Shown piece after piece: positions 43,394 to 56,127 of a DNA stretch of 64,000 nt. The number at the start of each line of letters is the position of its first letter. Within the stretch, counting starts at the first letter, position 1. Made by a program: the position numbers and the translations under genes. The notes under the pieces are model-generated. The model did not search any database. It worked only from the letters and a program-made list of their open reading frames with translations, and was not told where the DNA came from. This DNA is from Trichopria drosophilae. Its lineage: Eukaryota; Arthropoda; Insecta; Hymenoptera; Diapriidae. The stretch is from the NCBI GenBank assembly GCA_030407085.1, contig CM059582.1, forward strand, positions 22,829,001 through 22,893,000, written 5' to 3'.

Positions 43394-45334
43394 GCTTAAT
43401 GGGAGAAATATAACAATTTTATATATTGATGATAAATGATTCACATAAAATTGCAAAATAATTCAGTCAAATTGATGACACACTTCATCTAGTTTTATAT
43501 TCGTACTATCGTGAATCATGTAAGCTAATATGCGAGTTTAAATTAATAATTTATTTAATATTCATTTTTTTTTTTTAAATAATTTGATTCTTCGTATAAT
43601 TTACTGATGTGGTCTAAAACTTTAAAAACATAACTATTTCACATATTTGTCAACTAAACATTTTTATAGAACTTAATGCCTTTTAGATTAATTAGTATGT
43701 TAAAAATCTACACGTATCAAACTATACTAAATATCAAGTGGAGAAAATTAAAAGCATATCAGTCACTCGAAAGCGAAAGTCGTATTTTTACTTTCTTTCA
43801 TATAAAGTTTTGAGTTTCCTTTTATCCAGTTCATGTCATATAACGGATATGCATGAGATTTAGTTTCTTTTTTGTTGAGAGTATCTTGTTCCGCGAAGTA
43901 TTTTTGCGTTTAAGTATAATTCTCTAAGCGCATTTTATGCTGGATTACTCGAGTTTGCAAACTTTTAGGATATACTCTTTAAGACGATGCAGTATTTCCT
44001 GCAAATGCACAATAGCTTTTCTACAGAATATATAATTTATTGGTATTTTATACAAAGTTTTTAACTAATCGCCTAGATTAATTTCTAAAATATGGATTTT
44101 TATATGTTCAAATTATGATTTATTACGATAATTTAATACAAGATTCATCGAGTACCTAACAACGTATTCATTCACTTCACTTTTAAAAATTGGACTGATT
44201 ACATTTTAAATTACACACTACTAATATTTTTTAATGTCGTAAACTGTACTTATCTATTAATAATTTCATTGTCTACATAAATAACGTTTTTTGAAGGCAA
44301 CAATTGCGAAGAAAACTTCTTATCGCACATACATTTCAAACTTCTTTGTGAAGCGATATGAATGTATGTTCATGATCTATACGTACGAAAGCACGCTTAT
44401 ATTGTTTACTTTTCTGCGAACCCATTGTAAAAAAGCTACGTAAGTATATCTATTGTTAAACGACGACAATAATTACTTTTCAACGAAACGTGGAATTGAG
44501 TTGTGTTAAAAGAGGTGTAAAAAAGTATGTATATATAATAACAAATTGTTATAATATATTTATGTCACTGTGGTACGTTGGTAAACTTATTTGTTTTTGT
44601 TTGTTACGTTTTCCAGTTTACCTGTACTCTTTATATCACTCTATGTAGAGTGAGTTTTCACGCTAAAAAATTTACAGAGTATCTTAATAAAAGTTCAGTT
44701 AACGATAGGATGGTTAATAGATTGAAAATCAATTTTTGTATACACAAGTAAATATTTCCTTGAATAGAGAAGTAGATACTTGAATTAAGGAAGGGTTTTC
44801 TTAATGTAAGTCAGTTTTATTCAAAAGTACAAATATTTCTTGCATAAGGACATTATTTTATAGTGCATCTGTCACTTGCATTCAGTATGTTTTTCACTTT
44901 TACATTTCAAGTACAGTCTAATTACACAGGCCTAAATAAAAAGTATGTTGTACTGGGTGTGGGACCCACTAGGGGTGGGGGGCTAATTTTAGAGATAACC
45001 TCAAAAACCGTTATAAATCATGGTTTTTCATGTTAAAGGCTTATAAAAAAAGCGATATGATAAAATCAAGATGATACCATGGTAGTCTCATGTACATATT
45101 GCGCTGAACAGGATTCTAATAAAAAAAATGGTGGGTCATGGGGTAATTATACTTCAACAACGAAGGAACTAATAAGAAATGTAAAAAAATATGCAGAAGA
45201 TTAATTCTACTATGTTCTCCATAATAGTGTTGACAAAGCGAGCACTGGCATTTCATGGACCAAAGTACACTTATGTTTCTTATGTGCCGCTAAAAAAATA
45301 AAAAATAAAATATTTATTTTGATATCGCATCAAC
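43394..45334. other. AT-rich stretch without genes
   Basis: No coding frame or repeat with defined ends. A short GC-rich patch at 44.94-44.99 kb (GGTGTGGGACCCACTAGGGG) is unexplained. Confidence 0.4.
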
Positions 45335-46190
45335 CAATCTTACAGCGTTAGATTTCAAGGATCGCAAAGAGTAAAAAAAACAAACTTAACCACTCATTTT
45401 TTAACAAAGTTATATTTGTAAATCCAAAAAATATAAAAAAAGTAGGTAACATTTAGAAAGTTCCAAAGATATTAAAAAATTTCTGTTATACTCTTTTCAT
45501 CGATTTAATCAAAATGTGATATTTTTTTTAGTTTTTTACATTTATTTTCAAAACTACACACCAGAAAATAAATGTGTTTGTAAAGATTTATATGTGTTTA
45601 TCTGTGTATTCAATATTTAGAAACTCTCATTTCATCATTATTAATTTTAGAAAATTGTGATATTTTAGTTTTTGCACTTATTTTCAAGAATATAAACCAG
45701 ATAATGAATACTTCAAAGAAAAAAGATACATCACTAACTTTTCTACTAAGAAGGTTATATGTATGTTTCTTCATAATATCAACGGTAATAAAATAAGATT
45801 ATAGTATTTTAATGAAAATTAATTATATATCGCCACAAAAATTTGCGAGTACCTAAAACCTAACAATTAATTAGTTGCTAGATTTCCTACAGCCACATTT
45901 TTTTGTGTGTAAAATTACAATATTCATTAATCGAAATGTTTGTTGATTGGTGTGTGTTTTTGATAATAAATGAAAAAAAAAACTAAAAAAAATCATTTTG
46001 GGTATTTTTTTAAATCGGCAGCATAGATACGTAAGTTTTACAGCTGTAGAACTTTCTAACTATTACTAATTATTTTTTATATTATTGGATTTAGAAATAT
46101 AACTTTGTTGAAAAATGAATGGTATAGATTATTTTTTACTCTTTGTGAACATAGAAATATAATGCTATAAGAAAATGCATACTTAAAAGA
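45335..46190. mobile_element. Foldback element of about 0.85 kb
   Basis: Left-arm words TTACAGCGTTAGATTT, CGCAAAGAGTAAAAAA, ACAAAGTTATATTTGTAAAT, then CC and ATTTAGAAAGTTC are mirrored in order on the right as GAACTTTCTAAC (46049), GGATTTAGAAATATAACTTT, then GT, TTTTTTACTCTTTG (46132) and AATATAATGCTATAAG (46157). Further in, AGTTTTTTACATTTATTTTC, then AAAACTACACACC pairs with GGTGTGTGTTTTTGATAATA, then AATG near 45950. Arms are about 250 bases or more. No coding content. Confidence 0.7.
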
Positions 46191-49100
46191 CGATGTCCTG
46201 AACTACTTTAAGCCAAAAATGAAAATGATTGAAGTAGAGAAACAAAAATTGTACAGATTTTTTAAACTTTTTATAGGTTATTTATTAGAAAGACAAGCTT
46301 TATTCAATTTTTTTTCATGCAATATATGTATTTTGATAACAAAAAATTCCAAAATTGTCATAAAAGTGAAGACAACAGTAGGAAATTAAAACATTTTGTT
46401 TAGCAGCGTAATGGGATTTTGAAGTATATATAAAATAACATTTAAAAATATAAATAAAAAAAACTTGGTAATTCAGAAGAAGTTGACATTATCTATCAAG
46501 GTACTGACATCAACGAAAGATTTTCGGTGCAATTTAAGTCAGGTGTTAATTTGAGATTATACAGATTATCAGATATTCTACCTGCAGTATATGGTAATTT
46601 TTTGTAATAACCATTAAAGAAGACAACATTTTTAACACGAATGAAATCCAATATAAAAAATACATACATAATTTTGTTGTTATTAATTATAATTGTCAGA
46701 CTCTTATGCAATGAACATTATCATAATTGAAACGCAGAAAATGCATGAATGACACACAATATGCTACACTCGACACTATGTATGCAATGTTTTTAAACTA
46801 ATTCAACGAACTAATCTAATTGATTACTGCAGCAAATAAACAGTCTTACAGGTCTGTTACTACTTATGTTATTGAAATAATGCACAGCGAGGATTTCGAA
46901 TAAATCTCTTAGGTACGTCAATCTTAATATTATTTTATGAATTCATGAGTATTTTACAATCTGATAAGTTAAAGAAATACAGATTATTAGTCATATATTT
47001 CAAATTAATCGCAAAAAGGAGAAATTTACAAGCCAGCGTGATAATTTGACTCAAGTACATATTGCATGTACGTTTTAAATATTTATTTCCAAGATAATGT
47101 GTCGATTTAAAACGCATGGTTATCGGCTGTTCGATTTGCAAAACGGGGCTTTCCATGAAAACGTGTCCAGTACACTATCGTTTTCTAGGAATTCCAGTAT
47201 TACAAATAAAAGCAATATGTGAAAACATTATTATAAATTAAGATATGTGCAACACGATAAAACAGACATTTATGTTTGAAATTATTAGATAACTTTAATT
47301 TCTGTTACGGAATTCCAAAGTCTTTAGAATTTTTATGTATTCCTAATAAGCGTGGCATTTAATCATCTTTTATAAACAAAACATTTAATTTTATTAATTA
47401 TAACAAACAAAAAACTACGCGGTTCAAAATAATCAGTTATTTAAGTGAAAAAGCGTGGTATTGCATTACCGATCTGGAGCGCTATTCAATTCCCTTCACG
47501 GATTTTTTGTAACACGTGATGATATATTTGTTAAGAAAAACTTGACATCGAAAACTGCAATTACAGATATCGATTTATAATCACCCGTAATTACTATATG
47601 ACGGAATTTTTATCGTTTTTAAATGCTTCATCGAACCTGCACATTATGATTTTTTTACCTCATATCGTCCATTACAAATTAAAACTTAGTAATTCTGTAA
47701 TAATACGAAGTTTTAACTCTCCTGTTACACAATTGCTGAAGTTTTTTTATATTTATTTCTGTGATTGTTTTATTTATTTTACCTAAAAGCTTTTTAGTAG
47801 TAATTCTTTATCTTCTGTTATTCTAGGTTGCTAATTAAATTGCCGATTAATCCAGGATTAATATTATCAAGTTTCAAGTTTTCTATATGGATCATTAAAA
47901 ATGTTATACAAAAGCTTTTTTAGAGGATAGATTCTGCATTCTATTTGGTCTGTTTTACTATTGTTCTATCATGAATTCTGATTTGAGTAGTTTCAGTACG
48001 AAATTTTATCGATGTTATTGTCCACTCATAAATTCAGCAAGTCGTAATCCATATAATTATTTACTTTCATTATTTAGTTGACATAAATTTTATGAGGTAA
48101 CGATTTACTTTTTGCATATTTTGATTTGTAGTGATTTCTAAAGGAAGACGAATCTTTTGTTAACTACAAATTGATTTAGTTCTTATTTACACAGCCTTGA
48201 TGAAGTGACGATGTTCCATATGGATTCATATAATCTTACTGTTTGGATGATACGGCTGTCGACCTTGTTTTATATTTAGTAGTAAAAAATGGTATCCAAG
48301 GTTTAATTTGCGATGAACATTGGAAATCAAGGAATCTTCATGCAATAAATCGACTAGATAATTGTCAAGATATTGTAATCCTGGGCATCCGCCTAGTTGG
48401 GAGAAATTAAGTCATTTGTTGGATTTTGAGAAAAATCTGTTTTGGTTGCAAATATTAGAATTTCCTTAATATTGTAAAAATAAATGATTATATTATAACG
48501 ACTCGGCAAATTTTGTTAGCTCTATTTTCTTTTCCAACTTAACAATTAATTTCTGGCAAGGTAAATGATTAAATTGAACGTATTTCAGAAACAGATGAAC
48601 ATTCAGTATTCTTTTGTTATTGCTTGTTTATTTTATATTTTGTGTAAACGAATGCTTTTTTTACATTGTAATCACGGTTCTTGTACTGCCTATAATATTA
48701 CATTATTAAAATTGTGTCGTCTCGAGCACTTCTTCCTCTTTATTCTGACGCTCTATTCTCCGTAACCACTCTCCCCATTTCTCCCACCACAAATTTATGA
48801 TGGGAGGCACAAGGTGCTCGTTGCGCCTCTATGGTGTTTAGTTCGTCGACCTCAAATACGCGACCAAGATAAAATGGTCGGTGCCAGCACTGTGATTGTT
48901 AGTTAATTGGATTGTTCTTTATGCCTTAAGTTACATAAACCATTAGCAAATAAACTATACGGTAGAATTTCTTGATATTTATAGGTCAATTGTAAATATA
49001 AATTTGAGTAAAAATGTAAACAAATAAATGTATAGACATCACTGGGATCTTAGTGCACGTCGAGCGCCAACTTTATTACCTTATTATATGTAAAATTTTC

Positions 49101-50859
49101 AATTCGATAACTATTGGGTTTGATACTAAAAGGAAAGAGGAGAAAATATCCCTCTAGATAAATTCCAAGAAATTCCAGCATGTAGTTTATTTAATTAAAA
49201 ATGGTCGAGAAATAAACTATTTCTAAACCTTTAGCAATATCAATACAATACAGTTGTTTATAGTTGAGTAAAACTGTATGATATAATGGTACAAGTACAC
49301 AACTTGGTAAAACATCTAAGTTTGACAAATAAATGTTCTAATAAAATGAGGCGTCAAATACATTGTGTGTATGTAATTTATTGTTAGTAATTTGTTTGTT
49401 TGTTTGTTATTGAGTCAATACCGAAAAATACATTGATTCGAATGCAGTAAAATGTTTTATTTTATATAATTAAATATGCAAAACAATTAATGATTGCCAC
49501 TGACCACGTAGGTTTCAGTGTACTGACTAAGATTCTAGCGGAAGTATCTCTGATTTGACAACAATTTACTTGTAAGCTACAGACATTGAGGACATCTTTT
49601 TGACAAGTTAGATAGCCATGACGAACAGAAAATTTTTAACAAGTATTTTTAACTAGTATTTTCTAAGTTTTACTTCTTTCACTAAAATACAGATCGTTTC
49701 TTCATTCTCAGAGTAAGGATATTTTTCAAAGGTAATTTTTTTGAATGTAATCAGCTTTCTATTTGATAAACTCAATCTTCATTTTGTCAAATATAATTTG
49801 TTTTAGAGTAAATTAGTATTTCGCGTAATAAATTTTTGATTTTTTGTATTATTAATAGGTTAATTGAAAATATTTAGAAATTGGAACTAAATTATACACT
49901 TAGCAATACCAAAAGATAAATGTTGTCTTAAAGCACCGACAACAATTTTAAACTAACGGAAATTAATTCATCTTATTAAGTTCTATGTGGGCCCTTTTTT
50001 AGAATCAAACTCAAATCAATAAATTTCACTATGAAGAAATAATTAAGGTAAAAGTATTAACAGTAAATAATCACACGAATTTCGAACAAAACCGATTCGT
50101 AGTCCCAAATATATAAATTTTTAATTTTTATATAATTTCATCGTAGTCAATGATTAAGACTTATACATATTAATCAAAATAATGATGTACAATCTGTAAA
50201 CACTTAAAAGCAACCAATACATTTTCTTTATGAATAATAACATGAACAATAGCGTGAATGATCTTATTGTATTACCATCTATTAAAAATCAATTTGCTAT
50301 GGTCAAGAAATAAGACAAATTAAGTGATGATTTGTTTTTAATTATTACATCATGAAATTGATAGTTAATATAACTTTCGGTATTATTTTTGGAAGTAAAC
50401 TTTAAAAATCTTAATACCAACGCAAAAAAGGAATAAACATTAAAATTATAAAGGCTTTTAATGCACCATAATAAACCATAAGGCAAATATAATAAAATGA
50501 GTTCTTATTTTCCCGAAATATATCTCTTATATAATTTTCGAGATTATATAGACATGTAAGTTAGACCATTTCAGTTTCTATCAATTTTGAACCATTTTCT
50601 GTTCTTTGCAATTTTTTCGAAAAGTTAATAATTTTTAAGAAAATGAAACGCAAATATGATTTTTTTCTGCAAAACTTTTAGCAAAAATTGCAACTGGGAC
50701 GAAAAATTCTTAGTGATTATCATAGAATGTGAGAACATATTCTTCGAATTGTTCGGAAATAATTAAAAATGTAGATAACAAAATCTCGATATATCATTAA
50801 AAAAAACTGAAAAAAGTCATTATACTGTTTAATTAATTTGAAAAATTTTACGATCGCAG
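46191..50859. other. AT-rich stretch without genes
   Basis: No exon or RNA gene is supported. One GC-rich patch at 48.72-48.90 kb (CTCCGTAACCACTCTCCCCA, GGTGCTCGTTGCGCCTC, GGTCGGTGCCAGCACTG) stands out and may be the edge of an old element, but I cannot assign it. Confidence 0.4.
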
Positions 50860-51250
50860 CATTTTTTTATAAAAGCTCATAGTGTTTTGAGTAAACAGTC
50901 CTGAAATTTTCATTAAGGACGCCACTTTCAGGTCGTGACAATGAGGTAAGGATCAAAAACTAAAATGTTTTCTTAAAATTTAAATATTTGTACTTTCTTT
51001 CTGTATAGTTTCAATAGAATCCAAGTATTCTAATAGCTCAAAATTGAGACGAATAAATATTTTCCAATCTTTTAAATTTTTTTTTATGTTTCGCATCGTA
51101 TTGAAATTTCTGATGAATGAAATTCAATTTTGTCCTCGGAATCTTGAGGAGCAATCTTAAAATTAGAGGGATATATATCTTTAAATTTTGTTCAATTTAG
51201 ATTTTGAGACGAAATACGTGATTGAAATTACAGCAAACAAAAGTGTACTT
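50860..51250. repeat. Half copy of the 35.67-kb foldback element (right arm)
   Basis: Words appear in the same order as the right part of the element at 35667-36836: TTTTTTATAAAAGCTCATAG (there TTTTGTATAAAAGCTCATAG), ATTCTAATAG...CAAAATTGAGACG, CCTCGGAATCTTGAGGAGCA (there CGTCGAAATCTTCAAGAGTG), GATTTTGAGACGAAATACGT, then GATTGAAATT, ending at AAAGTGTACTTTTG. The opposite arm is not present, so this copy cannot fold back. Confidence 0.6.
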
Positions 51251-53011
51251 TTGAACCTTAAGTTTAGTTAAATTATTAAATTTAATTTCATTTAGTTTAA
51301 ATTTTGAGGTCGCGATTATAATGGGAGAAAGTCTCGTCTGCAGCTGACTCCCTTTGTTTTTATTTGCAAAAGAACACAACACGGAAATATACACGTTAAG
51401 AACCTACAAGTGTGTACAAAAAAACATAAAAAGGTAAAGAAAGCATTAGATATGCGACTTGAGTAAAAAATATCATAGATTTGCACTTTTACCGCTCATT
51501 TATGAGCATTAGATGTTAAAAAATATTGAATCCAACTTTGTTTATTGAAAATTATGTATTTTTCCATCACGCCAATACGCACATGCATTTGGAGAAATAT
51601 ACATGAATACTAATAAATTCGTTTTTCGATTTTTTTAAATTCTTCGCCGTGAATAACATGTCAAATGCCCTTCATTATTGATTTATTTTATTGAAAGTAT
51701 CCTTTCGAACAGTCTATCGAAATATTAGAGGAATATGCTGTCAAAATTGAAATCCGTAAACTTTTTTTAATAAAAAAAAGTTATTAGTAATAAATATTTC
51801 TAACTACATATTTTTTTGTTATGTACATGAAAAAGAGCACTATGTCTGACTATTTTATTGTCTATAGCATTTTTGTAAAAGATTGCAATAAAAATATCAA
51901 TACGAAGAACTTTACGTCAACGAATAGGCAATTAAAGGAGTAAATTAACATAGAAACTTACGTAAATTAAATTTATGGCCTTTCTTTTTTGATAAAGAAA
52001 CATGTAACTGAGCAACGTCCTACCTTTATCCAACATATTTTTCATAAATTTATTAATTATTTCTTAAATATTGTAAATTATTATCATTATTGCTAATATT
52101 TTACATATTTATACAAAATATACCCAAGTTTCTTTACAACTTTCCAAACCTGTAGTAATTATTTTTGATGCCTCATTATATAAACATTCCAATTAATTAA
52201 AGTTCTCTGACTATATAATTTGTAAAAAATTGAATTTTAAGTTTAAAACATGGCCTCTAAAATGTGTATCGTGTGATGATAGTCCGAATTCTATGCATCT
52301 TTAGTCGAATATTTACGAAACTTGCATTTTTTAAATTAATGGTGGCAAACTTTTTTTGACTAACCCAATCTGGAGTTTATTCAAAGTCATCATTGTTTTC
52401 ATACCGAGTAAGACATGAATTTTTAAAATGAATTTCTGAGATATTAATCAAATACACATAATATTTTATAAAAAGTACTAAAAGATTAAATCATTCTAAG
52501 ATGACGCAACATTTGATTATATTGCGTACCGCATTGAAGCTGTAATCAATTTTGTCACGCAATATAAAACATTGAGCATGTAACGCAATTGCAGAACTTT
52601 ATCATCCGAATGAAACAAATTTAGCGGTGCGTAATTTTTGGAACACCCGGTACATCATCAAGTTTCCTCGAGATCAAATGCGAATTCTCTTTGGATGTAA
52701 TCAAAACGCAAATATATCTTTATTCAAAAGATCATTTTGATACGAGGAATATGTTGCAAACGATAAGTATACATTACAAAAATATTTTAAACATATATTA
52801 TTCCGTGAAAATCTTGATTATATTTAAATAAATAAGTAAACAAGTTCAAGTACTGAATTAAACGTAAATAATTAACAGATAAGTTAAGCAACGAATTTAT
52901 GCTTTGCAGATTTAAATTATTTTTGAAAAAATGGCCATCAATTTCATTGATGTTGAATTATATAACTAAATGTTTTAAGATAGTTTCGCAGACGATGAAC
53001 AATCAAATTAG
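51251..53011. other. AT-rich stretch without genes
   Basis: Nothing recognised except repeated words GTAACGCAATT and ATTGCGTACCGCATTG at 52.5-52.6 kb, which form a loose inverted pair. Confidence 0.4.
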
Positions 53012-53047
53012 ACAGAGTCAGAAGTAGATCGAGAGTCAATATTAAAG
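53012..53047 (+). CDS. Possible 36-nt exon
   Basis: ACAGAGTCAGAAGTAGATCG to TTAAAG translates as TESEVDRESILK and ends at a donor TTAAAG|GTACGTG (GT at 53048-53049). The bases before it (CAATCAAATTAG) could serve as an acceptor but lack a pyrimidine tract. It sits at the left edge of the CpG-rich patch. The evidence is codon appearance plus a donor only. Confidence 0.25.
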
Positions 53048-53059
53048 GTACGTGCGTTT

Positions 53060-54550
53060 TAAATACATATCATAAATCTCGAATGTACCGAGAGATACGA
53101 TCGCGTACGTGCGCGTACAGGGTAAAATTGTAAATTTAGATTCAAGGATTGAATTCGTAAAACAGATTTATACAACTGGAAAATCTTACGAGAGGAATTT
53201 GTTATAACTATTGATTTATTTGAAAAACTTTTATTGTTTAAATAATTTTTCGATTGTGTACTTGAAATTCTACATGACGGGGAATTTTAATAGATATAAT
53301 TGTTATTTAATTGATTGGTTTTATGCACTTCAGAAACCATATTTCTTCATTCGCACTTATGACGATGCAATTGCTTTGTTATGATCGTTAAATCTCTGGA
53401 ATGACCAATCGTTTGCATAGTAAATCTTCAGTGTCTTTAGAAATATTGCGCTTGTTAGCGCCATCTATCAATATTGTCTCGAATACTTTTGAATTCTATT
53501 TATTTTGTACCATTAAAAATGTTCATAAATTAAAGTGGAAAAAGTAGTCTTTAAGTAGTAACACGTGGTCCATCCAAATAATTCTTTTGACCTTAATAAT
53601 TATGTATGTTTTACTACTTAAATTAACTAATTTGATTATTTGAAGCATGTAATAAAAATATTTTTCTGTTTCGAACGATAATTTTTTTTTTATTTAAGCA
53701 ATTTCAACCTTATTTAGGTTTATTCAGGCAACGATAATTAATGTAAATGTTGTTTGATTTTGGGTCTTCAAGTGGTTGTTCCAAAAAATAGTAATTTAAT
53801 CAACTTGGATATTAATTTATTGAACACAATTTTTTTGTCGACGATTATTTAAAATTGGTTTAAAGTGGAGAAAGCGAATGACCTTGAGAAATTTTTGACA
53901 AGCGAATGAGGAACCGTCAGAATCGATATATTCGTGCACGCTCGGTCGTGGGACCACAGACTGAAATAAACAAGTTTATATTTTCGCCGCCGCCTCAATA
54001 AACTAAAAATGTCTAAAAATAGGTGAAACAAACCGAAAAACTTTTTTACGGTCGACGAGCGATGCATCAGCGATGGTGGTTTACGTGCCAGTCGACAGCA
54101 TCGGTAACAGTGGTAAAAAATTCACAGTGTAAACAAAAAACTAAAACGATTCTTACTGAATGAATATGTCTTTTTTTTTTTTAAACGAGTTCGGAATCGC
54201 AAATTTTAGTCACGTGGTTTTTCGAATGAGCTAATGTCTCACGTTTAACGGCAGAACGAGTACTAAGTCTCATAATGGTAAGTCGATGCGTGTTATTCCG
54301 AGGCGTAAGTCTCGACCAGTCAAGGAAACGAAACCGCATTAAACAAAATGGAGACGAAGAAAAGAATAACCGCAGACTTTGACGTTTTTCGAGTGTGCGC
54401 GAAAGCGATAAGGTACTGTACGTACGAGCATTATAAATATATTTATGAGCGGGTGGCACAGTGTAAACAGTTGTGCATAAACAACAATTTTTGTTGTTTT
54501 TTCTACAGAGAACGATTTGTAAGGAACGAATCGCATTCGTCGATTCTTGA
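53060..54550. promoter_or_regulatory. CpG-rich promoter-like region
   Basis: Patches rich in CpG (ACGATCGCGTACGTGCGCGT at 53098, GCACGCTCGGTCGTGG at 53937, TTTTCGCCGCCGCCTC at 53982, CGGTCGACGAGCGATG at 54049, and 54185-54420) lie in otherwise AT-rich DNA, like the region at 21.64-22.32 kb. Good plus-strand donors occur (CATAATG|GTAAGTCG at 54277/54278, GATAAG|GTACTG at 54412/54413). Open frames exist on both strands, so direction is not settled; I favour plus from the quality of its splice sites. Confidence 0.45.
54073..54132 (+). CDS. 19-codon small ORF in the promoter-like region
   Basis: ATG with G at -3 and +4 (CAGCGATGGTGG) opens MVVYVPVDSIGNSGKKFTV and then TAA. The residue mix is protein-like. 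An overlapping frame starting 12 bases earlier (ATG at 54061) is also open for about 33 codons. It could be a leader ORF, or a start exon using the donor-like GCATCG|GTAACA. Function unknown. Confidence 0.3.
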   Translation: MVVYVPVDSIGNSGKKFTV

Positions 54551-54812
54551 AGTATTTTCATGTTGTTGTGGTTCGAATTTCAATTTTTGTACTTTTTCCC
54601 TAAGTAGAAGTTTCCTATATTGTTTTTTACATTTTGCGCCGGTAAGTTTTTTTCGTTACTACCACTGTAAGCAAATACTCCTATTAGTTGTGAATTGCTC
54701 GTATTTCCAGATAATTCTATATCGATTTCATCGAATTAATTTTATCAATGATTTATTGTGCATTGTTGATTTTTTCAATTTTATGGATTTGGAAGACTTT
54801 ATTTATGGTTAG
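54348..54812 (+). CDS. 154-codon frame with two intron-like segments, unknown protein
   Basis: ATG in strong context (TAAACAAAATGGAG), with an in-frame TAA 14 codons upstream (54306-54308), starts METKKRITADFDVFRVCAKA. The frame is open to TAG at 54810-54812. Two segments look like short introns: 54413-54508 (GTACTG ... TTGTTGTTTTTTCTACAG, 96 bases) and 54642-54710 (GTAAGT ... CTCGTATTTCCAG, 69 bases). Both are multiples of three and free of stops, so splicing or retention leaves the same frame. The N-terminal 22 residues look coded; the middle is Cys/Phe-rich (SCCCGSNFNFCTF) and could be hydrophobic or simply untranslated AT-rich leader. The end is MDLEDFIYG. A 126-codon frame overlaps on the other strand (54181-54561). 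No family recognised. Confidence 0.4.
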   Translation: METKKRITADFDVFRVCAKAIRYCTYEHYKYIYERVAQCKQLCINNNFCCFFYRERFVRNESHSSILEVFSCCCGSNFNFCTFSLSRSFLYCFLHFAPVSFFRYYHCKQILLLVVNCSYFQIILYRFHRINFINDLLCIVDFFNFMDLEDFIYG

Positions 54813-55657
54813 CTCAATCGATTCTCTTAGAGGATATAATCAATCAGCTGTTTAAATTACACAATGGTCTTAAAATATGATTTTATTAATTTTAAAGTAT
54901 TATTACTTATGATCGAATCAATTATGTCCAGTTTCGGTTCCGTGGTCAATTAAGATATCAATGCTTTTACTGGCAGTATTTTTATTTTTATCTAAATAAA
55001 CGGAGATGTACTGGAATTTGTGATGTAAATTGTTTGATATTGTTTGATATTGTTTATAATTGACAATCGTGGAAACATCGTCGAATTTCATAAATTGTTG
55101 ATTTTCATTTTTTTTGTAAGTTAAAAAGTAACAAATTTTAAGAGTTTCTATTTGACGAATTATTGAATTGCAGGGTATTAACGATTTAAAACCACAAAAC
55201 AAATATTTCTGTTATGGAGACATGGTCCATCTATTAATTAATCATTTCGTGCAATTATTTAAATTTATTTTTAAAATGAATTATTCAATAATTTCGAAAA
55301 TCAGTTACTATAAACACGGCATAAATATAAAGTTAAAACTAAACATGAACTAAGAAAGGAAACATTGTAACAAATGATAATAGTGGAATTAATAACATGA
55401 AAATTTATATTTGAAGAAATATCGCTTTTGCGATTTAAAATTCCAAATTACATCAATTGTAAAAAATTTGTTTTATAATTAACATAATTACAATAATATA
55501 TTTAATGTTCATATGGAAATTACATATTGATTCGATAATAGTAATAATGGTACGTAAGTCTATTTAATCTATTACGTTCCAAATGTTCTCAACTTTCAAC
55601 GAATTCAGTATTTTTTCATATTATTTTTAAGAAACACAAATTGGAGCACATGGTGGT
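54813..55657. other. AT-rich stretch without genes
   Basis: Only short chance frames on both strands. A tandem TGTTTGATATTGTTTGATAT (about 55030-55055) is the only repeat. Confidence 0.4.
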
Positions 55658-56127
55658 CGTCGAAAAATTCCATGCTCTTTCAAAATCTTTCCATAGAATT
55701 TACTTAAACTCAATGCTTAAAATGTAATAAACAATTTATTGCAAAAAATTGTACATATCCTTTTTGACATGGATAAGTGTTTTCGAATTCTAAACTTTAA
55801 GATATGAAGTGTCCCGAATAAAAATTTGATCGTGGCGTCCAGAGAATGGCTTTCGAAATTGTTTGAAAAATATGAGGTCGCTTAAACATAAATACTAACA
55901 TCTTTTTTACAATTGGTATAAATAAGATGTTAGTAAAATCCAAAAGGAGTACATGACGTTTTTATAGTTTTCTTCTATATGCGATTTTGAATGTATTTTT
56001 CTAACGCATTCTAAGCATTCTTAGTTCTCTACAATTTTTGTAAAAAAATTGTTTATAGCTTATTAAAAAGTAATCGTTAATCAATTTTGTGGCGAGGTTC
56101 TGAAAGAGCATGGCATTTCACGTCATA
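55658..56127. mobile_element. Foldback element of about 0.47 kb
   Basis: CCATGCTCTTTCAAAATCTT at left (55670) pairs with CTGAAAGAGCATGG at right (56099-56112). Pairing extends inward: AATTTACTTAAAC, AATAAACAATTTATTGCAAA and AAATTGTACAT at left against ACAATTTTTGTAAAAAAATT, GTTTATAGCTTATT and TCAATTTTGTGG at right. Arms are about 110 bases. No coding content; target duplication not identified. Confidence 0.65.

Noticed and set aside
54181..54561. 126-codon minus-strand frame opposite the 54.35-kb frame
   Set aside because: Ser/Thr/Arg-rich and without motifs. The plus strand has the better start context and splice sites, though direction is not proven.
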